NCBI GenBank assembly: GCA_938035525.1
Contig: CALHOI010000036.1
Span: 1 to 64,000 of the forward strand
Reading direction: 5' to 3'
Source of the DNA: an uncultured Granulosicoccaceae bacterium
GTDB taxonomy: Bacteria; Pseudomonadota; Gammaproteobacteria; Granulosicoccales; Granulosicoccaceae
Length of the DNA: 64,000 nt
Position 1 is the first letter of the stretch, and every line of letters starts with the position of its first letter. Below are positions 30,311 to 39,957 of this stretch, piece after piece. Position numbers and translations under genes: made by a program. The notes under the pieces were generated by a model. That model searched no databases and was not told where the DNA came from. It worked only from the letters and a program-made list of their open reading frames with translations.

Positions 30311-30691
30311 TCAGGTTTGTTGTTTCAATCGAGTTAGCAGATGTCGAATATCTTTACGCAATTCGACGATATGTCGATCAACGACTTCGTCAATCATAAG
30401 CTCAATTGCATCTGAGCTGTCATCATTGGGCGCATTAATTTCCTCCGAATCACCCATCTTGAGATCCAATTGGCGCTCAGGGCTGGGTTGGGGATCGCCT
30501 TCTTCCTCTTCATTTTCAAGGATGTGGTCGTGTAAGACGAACTTTACCGGGTCGCTTTGCTGCAGCTGTTCCAGCTCGCGCAGCACCTCGCGACCCAGTC
30601 GGCTGCTTTGAATGATGGATTCGTTACCGGATTCGACCACGGCATTGAGTACTGGCACGCTATCGTCTTCTTCGTGTCTCATGGTTATCAC
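30311..30691 (-). CDS. Hypothetical acidic protein between holC and valS
   Basis: Collinear ORF, IELMIDEVVDRHIVELRKDIRHLLTRLKQQ. Confidence 0.65.
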   Translation of the reverse strand: MITMRHEEDDSVPVLNAVVESGNESIIQSSRLGREVLRELEQLQQSDPVKFVLHDHILENEEEEGDPQPSPERQLDLKMGDSEEINAPNDDSSDAIELMIDEVVDRHIVELRKDIRHLLTRLKQQT

Positions 30692-30788
30692 TCTTTAGTT
30701 AGCTTTTGGTCTGTTTCTACCGCCTGTCAAAGGCAAGTATCTGCGGACCTCACTTGAAAAATGACTTAAGTAACCAGTGAGTATAGGA

Positions 30789-31223
30789 CTACATTTTATG
30801 GTGTTGTAGCGGATAACCCCGCTGTTGGTAGAATCGGTAGCGATCGCGGCCACTTTCGCGCACATTTTCGGCCTGATTGACCACCTCAAGTGTGCGTTCG
30901 AAGCGACTAAAAAAAGGTGGCACTGTACTGGCCAAATTGATCAGAACGCGCCTGTCATTGCCTGGTTCGCCCTTTGAAAGATGCACCGGTTCAGAATCTA
31001 CGGTGCTGGCAGCCTCGTTTGGTGCCAGCAGTCGGTGTGGTACAAAGCTGTCGGGCCGAAATTGCCAGAGTTGCTCGTCCAGCTGGGTGAGCAATTCGGC
31101 ATCGTCCGAGTGGATGAACACCGGCTTATCGTGGCGAAAAGCTTTCTCAGCCAGTTTGCAGACAAGCAAGATGCGATTAAGCAGCTCGTTATCGGATAAA
31201 ACATAGAAATCAACGCGTGTCAT
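30789..31223 (-). CDS. holC: DNA polymerase III chi subunit
   Basis: TRVDFYVL...ACKLAEKAFRH-like start, between pepA and valS. Confidence 0.88.
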   Translation of the reverse strand: MTRVDFYVLSDNELLNRILLVCKLAEKAFRHDKPVFIHSDDAELLTQLDEQLWQFRPDSFVPHRLLAPNEAASTVDSEPVHLSKGEPGNDRRVLINLASTVPPFFSRFERTLEVVNQAENVRESGRDRYRFYQQRGYPLQHHKM

Positions 31224-31250
31224 TTTAGTTTCCCGCTCATTAGTTTCCGA

Positions 31251-32729
31251 CTAAGCATTCGACAAAACGTATTCCATGAGTAGGGGCACAGGGCGCCCTG
31301 TTGCGCCTTTGGCCGCACCACCGAGCCAGGCCACACCAGCGATGTCCAGGTGTGCCCACTTATAGTTGTTGGCAAAGCGCGATAAAAAACACCCGGCTGT
31401 GATTGCGCCAGCGGGGCTGCCGCCAATGTTACCCATATCAGCAAAGTTTGAATCCAATTGGGATTGGTATTCGTCCCACAGCGGTAATTCCCAGGCTAAG
31501 TCACCTGTTGTTTGTCCTGCTTCGTAAAGTGTGTCTGCTAACTCACTGTCGTTACTCATAATTGCGGAGGACACTTTGCCCAGTGCGACCACACAAGCGC
31601 CGGTTAAGGTAGCAACGTCGATGACGGCTGCAGGTTTATAGCGTTCAACGTAGCTGAGTGAGTCGCACAACACCAACCGACCTTCGGCATCGGTATTGAG
31701 AATTTCAACGGTTTGTCCCGACATGGTGGTAACCACATCACCCGGTCGTGATGCATTGCCATCGGGCATGTTTTCGGCTGCGGCAACCACACCGATGACA
31801 TTGCATTTTGGTGATAGCTCGCTGATGGCTTTCATTGCGCCAAAGACACTGGCAGCACCGCACATATCAAATTTCATTTCGTCCATGGCAGCAGAAGGTT
31901 TGATGGAAATGCCGCCTGTATCAAACGTCACTCCTTTACCCAGCAGCACGGTGGGTTTTTTCTTTGAATCGGTGCCGCGATACTCCATGCAGATGAGCCG
32001 GGCTTCTTGCCTACTACCTTGTGAGACAGACAGAAAAGCGCCCATGCCCAGCTTTTTCATTTGAGCTTCAGTGAGAATTTTGGTTGTCATTTTAGAGTTG
32101 GTTTTGGCCAAAGCCTTCGCTTTATTTGCCAGGTACACCGGTGTGCAAATATTGGGTGCCAGGTTGCCTAAATCTCGAGCCAAGGCCTGACCGTTGGCAA
32201 TAGCGACACCTTGTGCAGCTGCTTTGGCACTGGCTCGTGTCTCAGATTTTGGCACTACGATGATGCATTTTTTCAGTGTGGGTGCAGGCGATTTCTTTGC
32301 AGAATGTAAATCGAATGTGTATTGCGACTGAACCAATGTTTGCGCCAGTGTTTGCACATGCCAGGCCGTGTCGACATTTTTTACCAACACGGATTTTTCT
32401 AAATGGATTATGGCCAGCGAAGACCCGCTGTCTTTTAGGGTCGTTGCAATCGTTTCGCAGTAGGTACGAAATTGCGCTCGTGATGATTTATTAGGTTCGG
32501 CCGCGCCAACCAGCATCACGCGATCACTGGCCACTTTTTTTAATTCGAACAGCATTAGAGCGCTGGCATGCTCGGCCTTTGCATCACCACGCTTTACTGC
32601 CCGGGAAATGGCGTTGTCGCAGCGCTTATTGATATCGGCACAAACACCGGAGATTTTTTTATGCAGTGGAACAACCAGCGTCGCGTTGGTTTGCTTAGCA
32701 GGTGCGGTCGCGGAAACTTTTATATCCAT
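31251..32729 (-). CDS. pepA: Leucyl aminopeptidase (M17)
   Basis: LLGKGVTFDTGGISIKPSAAMDEMKFDM, NTDAEGRLVL. Confidence 0.95.
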   Translation of the reverse strand: MDIKVSATAPAKQTNATLVVPLHKKISGVCADINKRCDNAISRAVKRGDAKAEHASALMLFELKKVASDRVMLVGAAEPNKSSRAQFRTYCETIATTLKDSGSSLAIIHLEKSVLVKNVDTAWHVQTLAQTLVQSQYTFDLHSAKKSPAPTLKKCIIVVPKSETRASAKAAAQGVAIANGQALARDLGNLAPNICTPVYLANKAKALAKTNSKMTTKILTEAQMKKLGMGAFLSVSQGSRQEARLICMEYRGTDSKKKPTVLLGKGVTFDTGGISIKPSAAMDEMKFDMCGAASVFGAMKAISELSPKCNVIGVVAAAENMPDGNASRPGDVVTTMSGQTVEILNTDAEGRLVLCDSLSYVERYKPAAVIDVATLTGACVVALGKVSSAIMSNDSELADTLYEAGQTTGDLAWELPLWDEYQSQLDSNFADMGNIGGSPAGAITAGCFLSRFANNYKWAHLDIAGVAWLGGAAKGATGRPVPLLMEYVLSNA

Positions 32730-32867
32730 TATTTAACACTCACGATGTGGTTAGATGCCAATTTTGCCCGTGTTGACTAGTTTAATGTGTCTGAATGTTG
32801 TCGTCACCTAAGCGGCGAGCGATAGGAAGTGCTAGATTCTGATCCAATGGTTTAATTTTTCACACTT

Positions 32868-33968
32868 GTGCGCATACTCGATCGTTATTTGATGAAGGAG
32901 ATGGGGGTGACCTGGATTGCGGTCACTCTGGTGCTTTTGGTCATCATGATAGGCAACGTGCTGGCCCGTGGGCTCAGCAAAGTCACCGATGGTGCAATCT
33001 CTGCCGATGTTTTATTGATACTGGTCGCGGTGCAATCCATCAGCTTGTTGGTCACGCTCATCCCGCTTGGGCTCTATCTGGGTATTCTGTTGGCACACGG
33101 TCGCTTCTATCGAGACAACGAAATGACCGTTATGCAGGCAACTGGCTCTGGCTGGATAGATTTACTGCGACCAACCGCCATTATCGGCATGATTGGCGTG
33201 CTACTCATTGCGGCCTTAACCATATTTGCCTCACCGTGGGCGGCGCGATACGAGCAACTGATAAAGAAAGAATTTCAGGAAAAATCTGCCATCAGCTTGT
33301 TGTCACCGGGTAAATTCATCGAATCCAGTGATGGCAGCACGGTGTTGTTCGTGCGCGGAATCTCGGCTGATAAATCTCAGTTTAACGACGTGTTTATGTA
33401 CCGCAAGCAGGAGAAAGCCCCACCGGTTATCGATACCGCACGCATAGCTTCGTACCAGGTCAATGAGAGTACCGGTGATGAGTTTTTAATATTCAGTGAT
33501 GGTCAAACCAGTATGGGGCAGCCCGGAGATGCTGACTATACGGTCACCGAATTTAAACGCCAGGGAGTATTGCGACCCAAAACCGAGCTCGCTGAACCCC
33601 GATTGCAGCGTCGCAGTAAAACGCTGAAGCAGCTTTGGGCCAGTGACGACCTGGTTGATCGTGCCGAAGTGCAGTGGCGCATTTCCATTCCGTTGGCGGC
33701 ATTGTTACTGGCGCTGTTGGCGGTACCGCTAAGTTATACATCGCCGCGTGAAGGGCGATTCGGTAAAATTGCTATCGCCATACTTATTTATATTCCTTAT
33801 GCAAACTTGTTGGTTCTGGCGCGCAAGTGGATAGCGAACGGAACCATTTCTCCGTGGGTTGGTTTGTGGCCCGTGCATATAGCCGTGTTGTTGTTAGTGA
33901 TTTATCTATTGATTAAGCGCGTTGGCTGGAGTTGGTTTAAAGACTCGCGTAAAGCGGCAGCAACATAG
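32868..33968 (+). CDS. lptF: LPS export permease LptF
   Basis: YjgP/YjgQ family; paired with lptG and divergent from pepA. Confidence 0.92.
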   Translation: MRILDRYLMKEMGVTWIAVTLVLLVIMIGNVLARGLSKVTDGAISADVLLILVAVQSISLLVTLIPLGLYLGILLAHGRFYRDNEMTVMQATGSGWIDLLRPTAIIGMIGVLLIAALTIFASPWAARYEQLIKKEFQEKSAISLLSPGKFIESSDGSTVLFVRGISADKSQFNDVFMYRKQEKAPPVIDTARIASYQVNESTGDEFLIFSDGQTSMGQPGDADYTVTEFKRQGVLRPKTELAEPRLQRRSKTLKQLWASDDLVDRAEVQWRISIPLAALLLALLAVPLSYTSPREGRFGKIAIAILIYIPYANLLVLARKWIANGTISPWVGLWPVHIAVLLLVIYLLIKRVGWSWFKDSRKAAAT

Positions 33969-33980
33969 GGCAACAGCATC

Positions 33981-35096
33981 ATGTTTGGCATTTTAGATCG
34001 ATATATAGGTCGCTCCATTCTCACTACCAGTATGCTGGTGTTACTGACTTTAGTTGCATTGGCTGGGATATTTGGATTTATCAGTGAGTTAGACGATGTT
34101 GGTAAAGGAAATTATTCACTTACCAATGCTGCGCAGTACATCTTTCTCACTTTACCGAGTAAAGCCTACCTGCTATTTGCACCGGCCGTTTTACTCGGTA
34201 GCTTACTCGGGCTCGGCGCTATGGCATCCAACAGCGAATTAACCGTTATGCGCGCAGCTGGTATCTCTAACGGCAGAATCATTCGCGCTGTTTTAATGAC
34301 TGGTGTTGCATTAATGCTGCTAATTGCTTTGTTGGGCGAAACCATCATGCCCAAAGCCGAGCAAATAGCAGAAGAGATACGTTTAACAGCGCTTGAAAAA
34401 CGCTTATCCGTGAAGGGCAGAAACGGTTTATGGATAAAATCAGGTACGCGATACGTCAATATTTCAACGGTAATGCCAGATTTCACCTTGCTCGACGTTC
34501 ACGTTCACGAATTTGATGGTGTTGAACTGCTTAATTCTATTCAGGCGGCTCGCGCGGTTAAATCTGCCGACAACAATTCCAATGATTGGTTGTTGCAAGA
34601 CATAGAAATCACAAAATTCAGTGGTGAAGACGTAAAAACGGAGCGTGTTGATGAGCAGTTGTGGAGTGACATAACAGGCGAAGCTAACACGGGCGCAGCG
34701 TTGCCAAGTTTGGTGAGTGTTGATGTGCTAAAAAGCCTGAAAGGGTCATCTGAAAGCCTTTCAGCCCGAAACTTGTACGATCAAATACAGTATTTAAAAG
34801 ACAATCAACTCGATAGTCGTAACGTCGAACTGGCGTTTTGGTCCAAAATTGCCAGCCCGTTTGCCACTATCGTGATGTTGATGTTGTCGTTGCCGTTTGT
34901 TTTTGCATCCCAACGATCTGGGGGGGCTGGTCAAAAGATTTTTATCGGGATTATGTTGGGTATTGTTTATGTACTTGTTAACAAACTGTTAACGCAATTG
35001 GCTTTAGCAAACGGCATGTCGCCATTGGTTAGCGCGGCATTACCGCTAATATGTTTTCTGGTTGTTGCTATCTTGGGTATACAACGAAGCGCTTAA
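33981..35096 (+). CDS. lptG: LPS export permease LptG
   Basis: FGILDRYIGRSILTTSMLVLLTLVALAGIFGFISELDDVGKGNY. Confidence 0.92.
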   Translation: MFGILDRYIGRSILTTSMLVLLTLVALAGIFGFISELDDVGKGNYSLTNAAQYIFLTLPSKAYLLFAPAVLLGSLLGLGAMASNSELTVMRAAGISNGRIIRAVLMTGVALMLLIALLGETIMPKAEQIAEEIRLTALEKRLSVKGRNGLWIKSGTRYVNISTVMPDFTLLDVHVHEFDGVELLNSIQAARAVKSADNNSNDWLLQDIEITKFSGEDVKTERVDEQLWSDITGEANTGAALPSLVSVDVLKSLKGSSESLSARNLYDQIQYLKDNQLDSRNVELAFWSKIASPFATIVMLMLSLPFVFASQRSGGAGQKIFIGIMLGIVYVLVNKLLTQLALANGMSPLVSAALPLICFLVVAILGIQRSA

Positions 35097-35183
35097 CTAA
35101 CGTCTGCGTAGACTTCACTTTATAAACTTAATAAATCGCGAAATAAAGCGATGCATAGGTTTGATTTATTTCTTAAGAAGTAT

Positions 35184-35630
35184 TTATAACTCTTTGTTTT
35201 TAAATATAATTCTTGTTCTCGATAAACTGTCGTGTGGCGCTTTTCCTTGCTTTGAAAGCAATGCCGCAAGCAAGGTAAAACCAAACAGTAAAGTCGCAAT
35301 GACATAGCGCAACAGACACTGTTTATAAGTTAATTGCTCGCTTGTCTCACTGATAACTTGTATTCGCCAGGCTTGCATACCCAATGTTTGTCCCGACTTG
35401 CGCCAAAACCAACTAAAGAACATAAATCCGACTGCGTATAGCAATAGATAAAACAGTGGATTTGTTATGGCTTGACCCTTGTTGAACACCATCGCAATGC
35501 TTGTAACGACGAAAAACACTGCAATCAACAAAAATGTATCGTAAACAAATGCGGCAAGCCGCCGAAAAACAAAAGGCTGTAAAGATGAATTGTTTTGCAT
35601 GATTATTTTTTGAATATATACCTGAAACAC
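35184..35630 (-). CDS. RDD family membrane protein
   Basis: FRRLAAFVYDTFLLIAVFFV, WRKSGQTLGMQAWRIQVI; likely start at the second Met (35600). Confidence 0.8.
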   Translation of the reverse strand: MFQVYIQKIIMQNNSSLQPFVFRRLAAFVYDTFLLIAVFFVVTSIAMVFNKGQAITNPLFYLLLYAVGFMFFSWFWRKSGQTLGMQAWRIQVISETSEQLTYKQCLLRYVIATLLFGFTLLAALLSKQGKAPHDSLSRTRIIFKNKEL

Positions 35631-35948
35631 TGTGTATACAGATAAATAATGAAATCCGATAGCTTTGTGGTTTGTATAAAAATGACGGTTTGATTTGTAA
35701 AATCAGTAAGTTCAACTAAATTAATTTTATAAAAAATATAACTTGTAGTTGAAATAAGTATGAACTATGTGGACAATGCGCACCGTAGAAGTTGAAGTTA
35801 TGTTGTTTGCTTGAACTTGAATTTATTCGATTCGCTTGCTTGGATGCATGCAATCAAGTGATTCTAAAATGCTGTTCAACGAATGTATTGATGCGTTGGC
35901 CTGTATTTTGGATGTTAGTACGTAGTCATCTTTATTGACTGCTGAGGA

Positions 35949-35977
35949 GTCAGGATTTCCAGGCTCCTGATTTTTTG
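35949..35977 (+). terminator. Terminator-like hairpin in the leader of the H1-like gene
   Basis: TCAGGA (35950-35955) / TCCTGA (35965-35970) then TTTTTT. Confidence 0.5.
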
Positions 35978-36017
35978 TTTAATTATTTGTTTAACATTCA
36001 TTCGTCAGGAGTTATCC

Positions 36018-36485
36018 ATGGCTCGAATCAGTAAACCGGCAAAAGCATCACCTGCTAAAGCTGGAAAAAAGAAAGCAGCCCGTAAAAAGGCTGGAAAGAA
36101 GAAGTCAACGGCACGCCGTAAAAAGGCCGCTGGCAAGAAAAAGGCTACTAAGAAGAAAGCCAAGAAAAAAGTAACCAAGAAACGCGCTACCAAGAAAAAG
36201 GCAGCGGGTAAGAAGCGCGCCAAGAAGAAATCGGCGGGCAAAAAACGCGCTAAGAAGAAGTCAGCCGGTAAGAAACGCGCCAAGAAGAAGGCAGCTGGCA
36301 AGAAGCGCGCTAAGAAAAAGGCAGCTGGTAAGAAGCGCGCCAAGAAGAAGGCCGCTGGTAAAAAGCGTGCCAAGAAGAAGGCCGCTGGTAAGAAGCGCGC
36401 TAAGAAGAAGTCAGCTGGAAAGAAGCGTGCCAAGAAGAAGGCCGCTAAAAAGAAGAGTAAGAAGAAACGTTCTAAGAAGAAGTAA
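36018..36485 (+). CDS. Histone H1-like Lys/Ala-rich DNA-binding protein
   Basis: 155 aa, mostly K/A/R/G; eight AGKKRAKKK(A/S) repeats. Confidence 0.85.
   Translation: MARISKPAKASPAKAGKKKAARKKAGKKKSTARRKKAAGKKKATKKKAKKKVTKKRATKKKAAGKKRAKKKSAGKKRAKKKSAGKKRAKKKAAGKKRAKKKAAGKKRAKKKAAGKKRAKKKAAGKKRAKKKSAGKKRAKKKAAKKKSKKKRSKKK
36204..36443 (+). repeat. Eight tandem 30-bp coding repeats in the H1-like gene
   Basis: gctggtaagaagcgcgccaagaagaaggca-like units in register from 36204. Confidence 0.9.
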
Positions 36486-36675
36486 CTTTTTACTCTCGTA
36501 CCTTAGTTTCGGTACAAAACTGGACCATGGCGGCGTTTGCCCGCCGTGGTTCGGTTCCACACAGTTTTTTCAACCTATCTCTGCCACACTCCACGCTTCA
36601 AATAATCACGTCTCGGACGCGCACGTCTTAGATGCGCTCGCCTCGCATAAACGCGTCGGCAACGGCGCTTAGTCG

Positions 36676-37956
36676 TTAAAGTAACGATTCGGAGAAATGC
36701 GCAAACGGAATAACCATCACTTCCTCTGATGCCTGAGCGCCGGCACTCTCATAGGCGAGTTCCACGAAACAATTGGCGTGATGGAGGGATGTAACCACAT
36801 GCGAATCCTGTATGCCGGTTGTGGAAACCGACCAAAGGCCGTTTTCTTCCAGTGTGAGCACTCCGCGTTGATATTCCACTCTGCCAGGCATTTTAGTCAG
36901 CGTTGTTTTTAGCGTGGCTTTGATTCGGGGTAATTCTTTCACGGGTTGCCCGGTTAATAGTTGAAGTGCTGGCAGTACAAACACCATGCAAGTTATGGCA
37001 GCAGAAACTGGGTTGCCGGGCAAACCGAAATAGGCGTTATTTTTTGCCAGATTTCCAAACGTCAGTGGTCGGCCAGGTTTCATGGCAATTTTCCACATGT
37101 GTAATTCGCCCATTTGTTCCAGCACCGGGCGCACAAAATCGGCATCACCAACAGAAACCCCTCCCGAAGATATAACCACATCTGCATCCATGCTTAGCGT
37201 AAATACCTCTTGCAGTGCCTCTGGTGTGTCTTTAACAATGCCCAAGTCGTTAATGTCAACGGCAGGCGATTTTAAAATGCCGCTGATTAAAGCTCGATTA
37301 GCATCGTAAATATGTCCGCGTTGCAGCTTATCCTGTGGTTTAGCCAATTCATCACCTGTCGAAAAAACCGCTATTTTTATGGGGCGAATAACCTCAACTT
37401 CAGTGAAACCATGTGATGTTAACGTGGCTATTTGAGCAGCAGCCAAACGTTGGCCGCGTTGCATCAGTGAAGCACCTTTTGTGCTGTCCGAGCCTGCCGC
37501 TCGCACGTGATGAGATATGTCTGAGTGTTGATTGATGGTGATGGTGTTGTTATTCACCGAGACGTTTTCTTGCTGAACTACGGTGTCGGCAAAATCCGGT
37601 ACGCGTGCACCGGTGGTTATGCGATGGCATTCGTTGGCATTGGCGTGATCTTCACTTGGATGCCCCGCCAGCGACTGCGCGCTGATCTGCAATTTGTTTT
37701 CGCGTTCAGCATGTCGATACGCATATCCATCCATCGCCGATGCTCTGAACGACGGTACATTAATGGGTGAATCAACATCGCAAGCCAGAATTCGTCCGTA
37801 TGCTGTATCCATTGCCACAGATTCTTTGTCAGTGATTTTGAGCAGACGGGCAGCGATGATTTCCTTGGCTGCCTGAATGCTGATTGAATTTGGATCGGAA
37901 TCATCTTTTTTTGCGGGCTTACCCGTTACTTGGCTAGTGTGTTTCGTGTCGGTCAT
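36676..37956 (-). CDS. moeA: Molybdopterin molybdenumtransferase (MoeA family), first copy; start trimmed to MTDTKHTSQ
   Basis: FRASAMDGYAYR, FSTGDEL, VISSGGVSVGDADFV, FGLPGNPVSA. Confidence 0.9.
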   Translation of the reverse strand: MTDTKHTSQVTGKPAKKDDSDPNSISIQAAKEIIAARLLKITDKESVAMDTAYGRILACDVDSPINVPSFRASAMDGYAYRHAERENKLQISAQSLAGHPSEDHANANECHRITTGARVPDFADTVVQQENVSVNNNTITINQHSDISHHVRAAGSDSTKGASLMQRGQRLAAAQIATLTSHGFTEVEVIRPIKIAVFSTGDELAKPQDKLQRGHIYDANRALISGILKSPAVDINDLGIVKDTPEALQEVFTLSMDADVVISSGGVSVGDADFVRPVLEQMGELHMWKIAMKPGRPLTFGNLAKNNAYFGLPGNPVSAAITCMVFVLPALQLLTGQPVKELPRIKATLKTTLTKMPGRVEYQRGVLTLEENGLWSVSTTGIQDSHVVTSLHHANCFVELAYESAGAQASEEVMVIPFAHFSESLL

Positions 37957-37994
37957 GGCGTCTGTGCGAAGTTCAATGGTTTGTTTGCTAACAT

Positions 37995-38927
37995 GTGTAC
38001 ATGCAAAGCGCGACCGAAGAGCACAAGCCTGTACTTGATAAGGACGCACGTCGTCTGCTGTTACAGTTCGGCGACATGCTGCTCGTGGAGCGCGGATTAA
38101 GCAAGCACACAGTATCTGCATACGAATCTGATATCAAACTGTTTGGTTTGTATTTGCAAAACACCACCGCAACACTCAAAAAAGCAGACAGATCAGATGT
38201 CATGGCTTTTTTGGGTAGCCGTGTCGAATCCGGTGGTAGTGCCCGCAGTGCCGCACGTATGTTGTCGGCACTGCGTCGTTTTTATGGTTTTTTGCTTCGC
38301 GAACGATTCATCAGCGACGATCCCACCGTGCTCATTGATGCGCCGACCATTGGTCGCCCATTGCCATCCACCTTGAGCGAAACCGAAGTCCGCAAATTAC
38401 TGAAAGCGCCGGTTGTCAGCACCGACATTGGTTTGCGCGATCGGGCCATGCTTGAGCTACTGTATGCCTGTGGTTTGCGAGTCACCGAACTCGTTACGCT
38501 TCAGGTTGATCAAGTCAATTTGAATCAAGGTGTTGTCAGGGTTTGGGGTAAGGGCAACAAAGAGCGGCTGGTACCAATGGGTGAAGCGGCAAGTGATTGG
38601 GTTGCACGTTATACGAAAAATTCTCGCGATAACCTGGTGAAAGGCGTATCCAGTACTTTGTTTTTATCGCTCAGAGGCCGAGAGATGACCAGACAGAGCT
38701 TTTGGCATCGTATTAAGGTCTATGGCTCAGTTGCGGGAATCAATGCGCATTTGTCGCCTCACACGCTTAGACACGCATTTGCAACACATTTGGTCAATAA
38801 CGATGCCGATTTACGGGTGGTTCAGCTATTGCTAGGACACAGTGATCTGTCCACAACGCAAATCTACACGCATGTTGCCCGCGAACGGCTTAAATATTTG
38901 CATTCTTTGCATCATCCGCGAGGTTAA
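37995..38927 (+). CDS. xerD: Tyrosine recombinase XerD
   Basis: ELLYACGLRVTELVTL, LSPHTLRHAFATHLVNNDADLRVVQLLLGHSDLSTTQIYTHV. Confidence 0.93.
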   Translation: MYMQSATEEHKPVLDKDARRLLLQFGDMLLVERGLSKHTVSAYESDIKLFGLYLQNTTATLKKADRSDVMAFLGSRVESGGSARSAARMLSALRRFYGFLLRERFISDDPTVLIDAPTIGRPLPSTLSETEVRKLLKAPVVSTDIGLRDRAMLELLYACGLRVTELVTLQVDQVNLNQGVVRVWGKGNKERLVPMGEAASDWVARYTKNSRDNLVKGVSSTLFLSLRGREMTRQSFWHRIKVYGSVAGINAHLSPHTLRHAFATHLVNNDADLRVVQLLLGHSDLSTTQIYTHVARERLKYLHSLHHPRG

Positions 38928-39014
38928 TTTGTTAATCAGTGCGACATACGTGTGCGACGATGAACCTTTATGCTAAAAAAGACTCTATACATTAATCATT
39001 TTCAGGCGCTCCTC

Positions 39015-39899
39015 ATGATCAAGTCACGTTCTATTCATGCTCTACTCGTCGGCGCGTTGTTTATCAGCTCGCCTGCATTCGTTCTTGCGCAGTCAACTGA
39101 TACCGAAGCCGCACCTGATGCAGCTGCCGATTCAGCGCAACCCTCCGATATGCAAGAGCACACCGGGCAAGACATGGCCACAATGGATAACGAATCCGAC
39201 CCTGCCGATGGCATTCTGGACGGCACGGGTGACGAGCAACATAAAGCCATTTACGAGGCTTTTTTGGAGCGCTTTCCTGGCGTACCGGTCGAATCATTCA
39301 CTGCCGCTCCTTACGACGGTCTGTTTGAGGTCATCACCGAAGGTCGCATCATTTATGTAGACGCCGCCATGAAAACCTTGTTTCAAGGTGAGATTATTGA
39401 CCTTGATACTGGAACCAACATGACCGAATCACGGCTGTCGGGTATTCACATGGGGTTAATCAACAGCGTGGGTGAAGACAACATGCTGGTGTACAAGCCG
39501 CATGGTGAAGATACCGGTCGTTCGATCACCGTATTTACTGATATCAATTGTGGTTATTGCCGTTTGTTGCACAGCGAAATCGATACGTTGCTACAAGCAG
39601 GCGTCAGTGTTCGCTACCTCATGTTCCCAAGAGCAGGGCTTGATACCGATTCGTCCGTGGCGCTTGAAAGCGTTTGGTGTGATGCCGATCCGCAAGCTGC
39701 GATGACATCTGCCAAGGCAGGTGAGCCTATCCAGCACAATGAGTGCGAGACGCCTATCGAGCAGCACTATGCGCTTGCCGGTCAAGTTGGCCTGCGCGGC
39801 ACGCCGTTAATCTATCTGGACAGCGGCACAGCGATTCCAGGTTATCGCGAAGCAAAAGTGCTGGTTGAAATGATCAATAGCTCTGAACCAATGCAGTAA
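39015..39899 (+). CDS. dsbC: DsbC-like thiol:disulfide interchange protein
   Basis: Signal peptide; ITVFTDINCGYCRLLHSEI CGYC motif; GTPLIYLDSGTAIPGY. Confidence 0.88.
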   Translation: MIKSRSIHALLVGALFISSPAFVLAQSTDTEAAPDAAADSAQPSDMQEHTGQDMATMDNESDPADGILDGTGDEQHKAIYEAFLERFPGVPVESFTAAPYDGLFEVITEGRIIYVDAAMKTLFQGEIIDLDTGTNMTESRLSGIHMGLINSVGEDNMLVYKPHGEDTGRSITVFTDINCGYCRLLHSEIDTLLQAGVSVRYLMFPRAGLDTDSSVALESVWCDADPQAAMTSAKAGEPIQHNECETPIEQHYALAGQVGLRGTPLIYLDSGTAIPGYREAKVLVEMINSSEPMQ

Positions 39900-39957
39900 C
39901 CATTAACCAAAAAAAGCATATTCGTATGTCCACATGCGTGTATGCACACATGTCCTA

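Noticed and set aside
35628-35645. LexA-like box near actgtgtatacag
   Set aside because: CTGT and ACAG halves are only 4 nt apart instead of 8.
36005-36433. 142-aa minus-strand ORF of FLARFLPAAFF repeats
   Set aside because: Mirror of the H1-like repeats; artefact of the plus-strand coding repeat.
36204-36443. Regular ~30-bp repeats considered as a CRISPR array
   Set aside because: Contiguous with no spacers, in frame and encoding AGKKRAKKK; no cas genes.
37957-38121. 55-residue N-terminal extension of the MoeA ORF
   Set aside because: Overlaps the xerD start antisense; MoeA family homology begins after MTDTKHTSQ.
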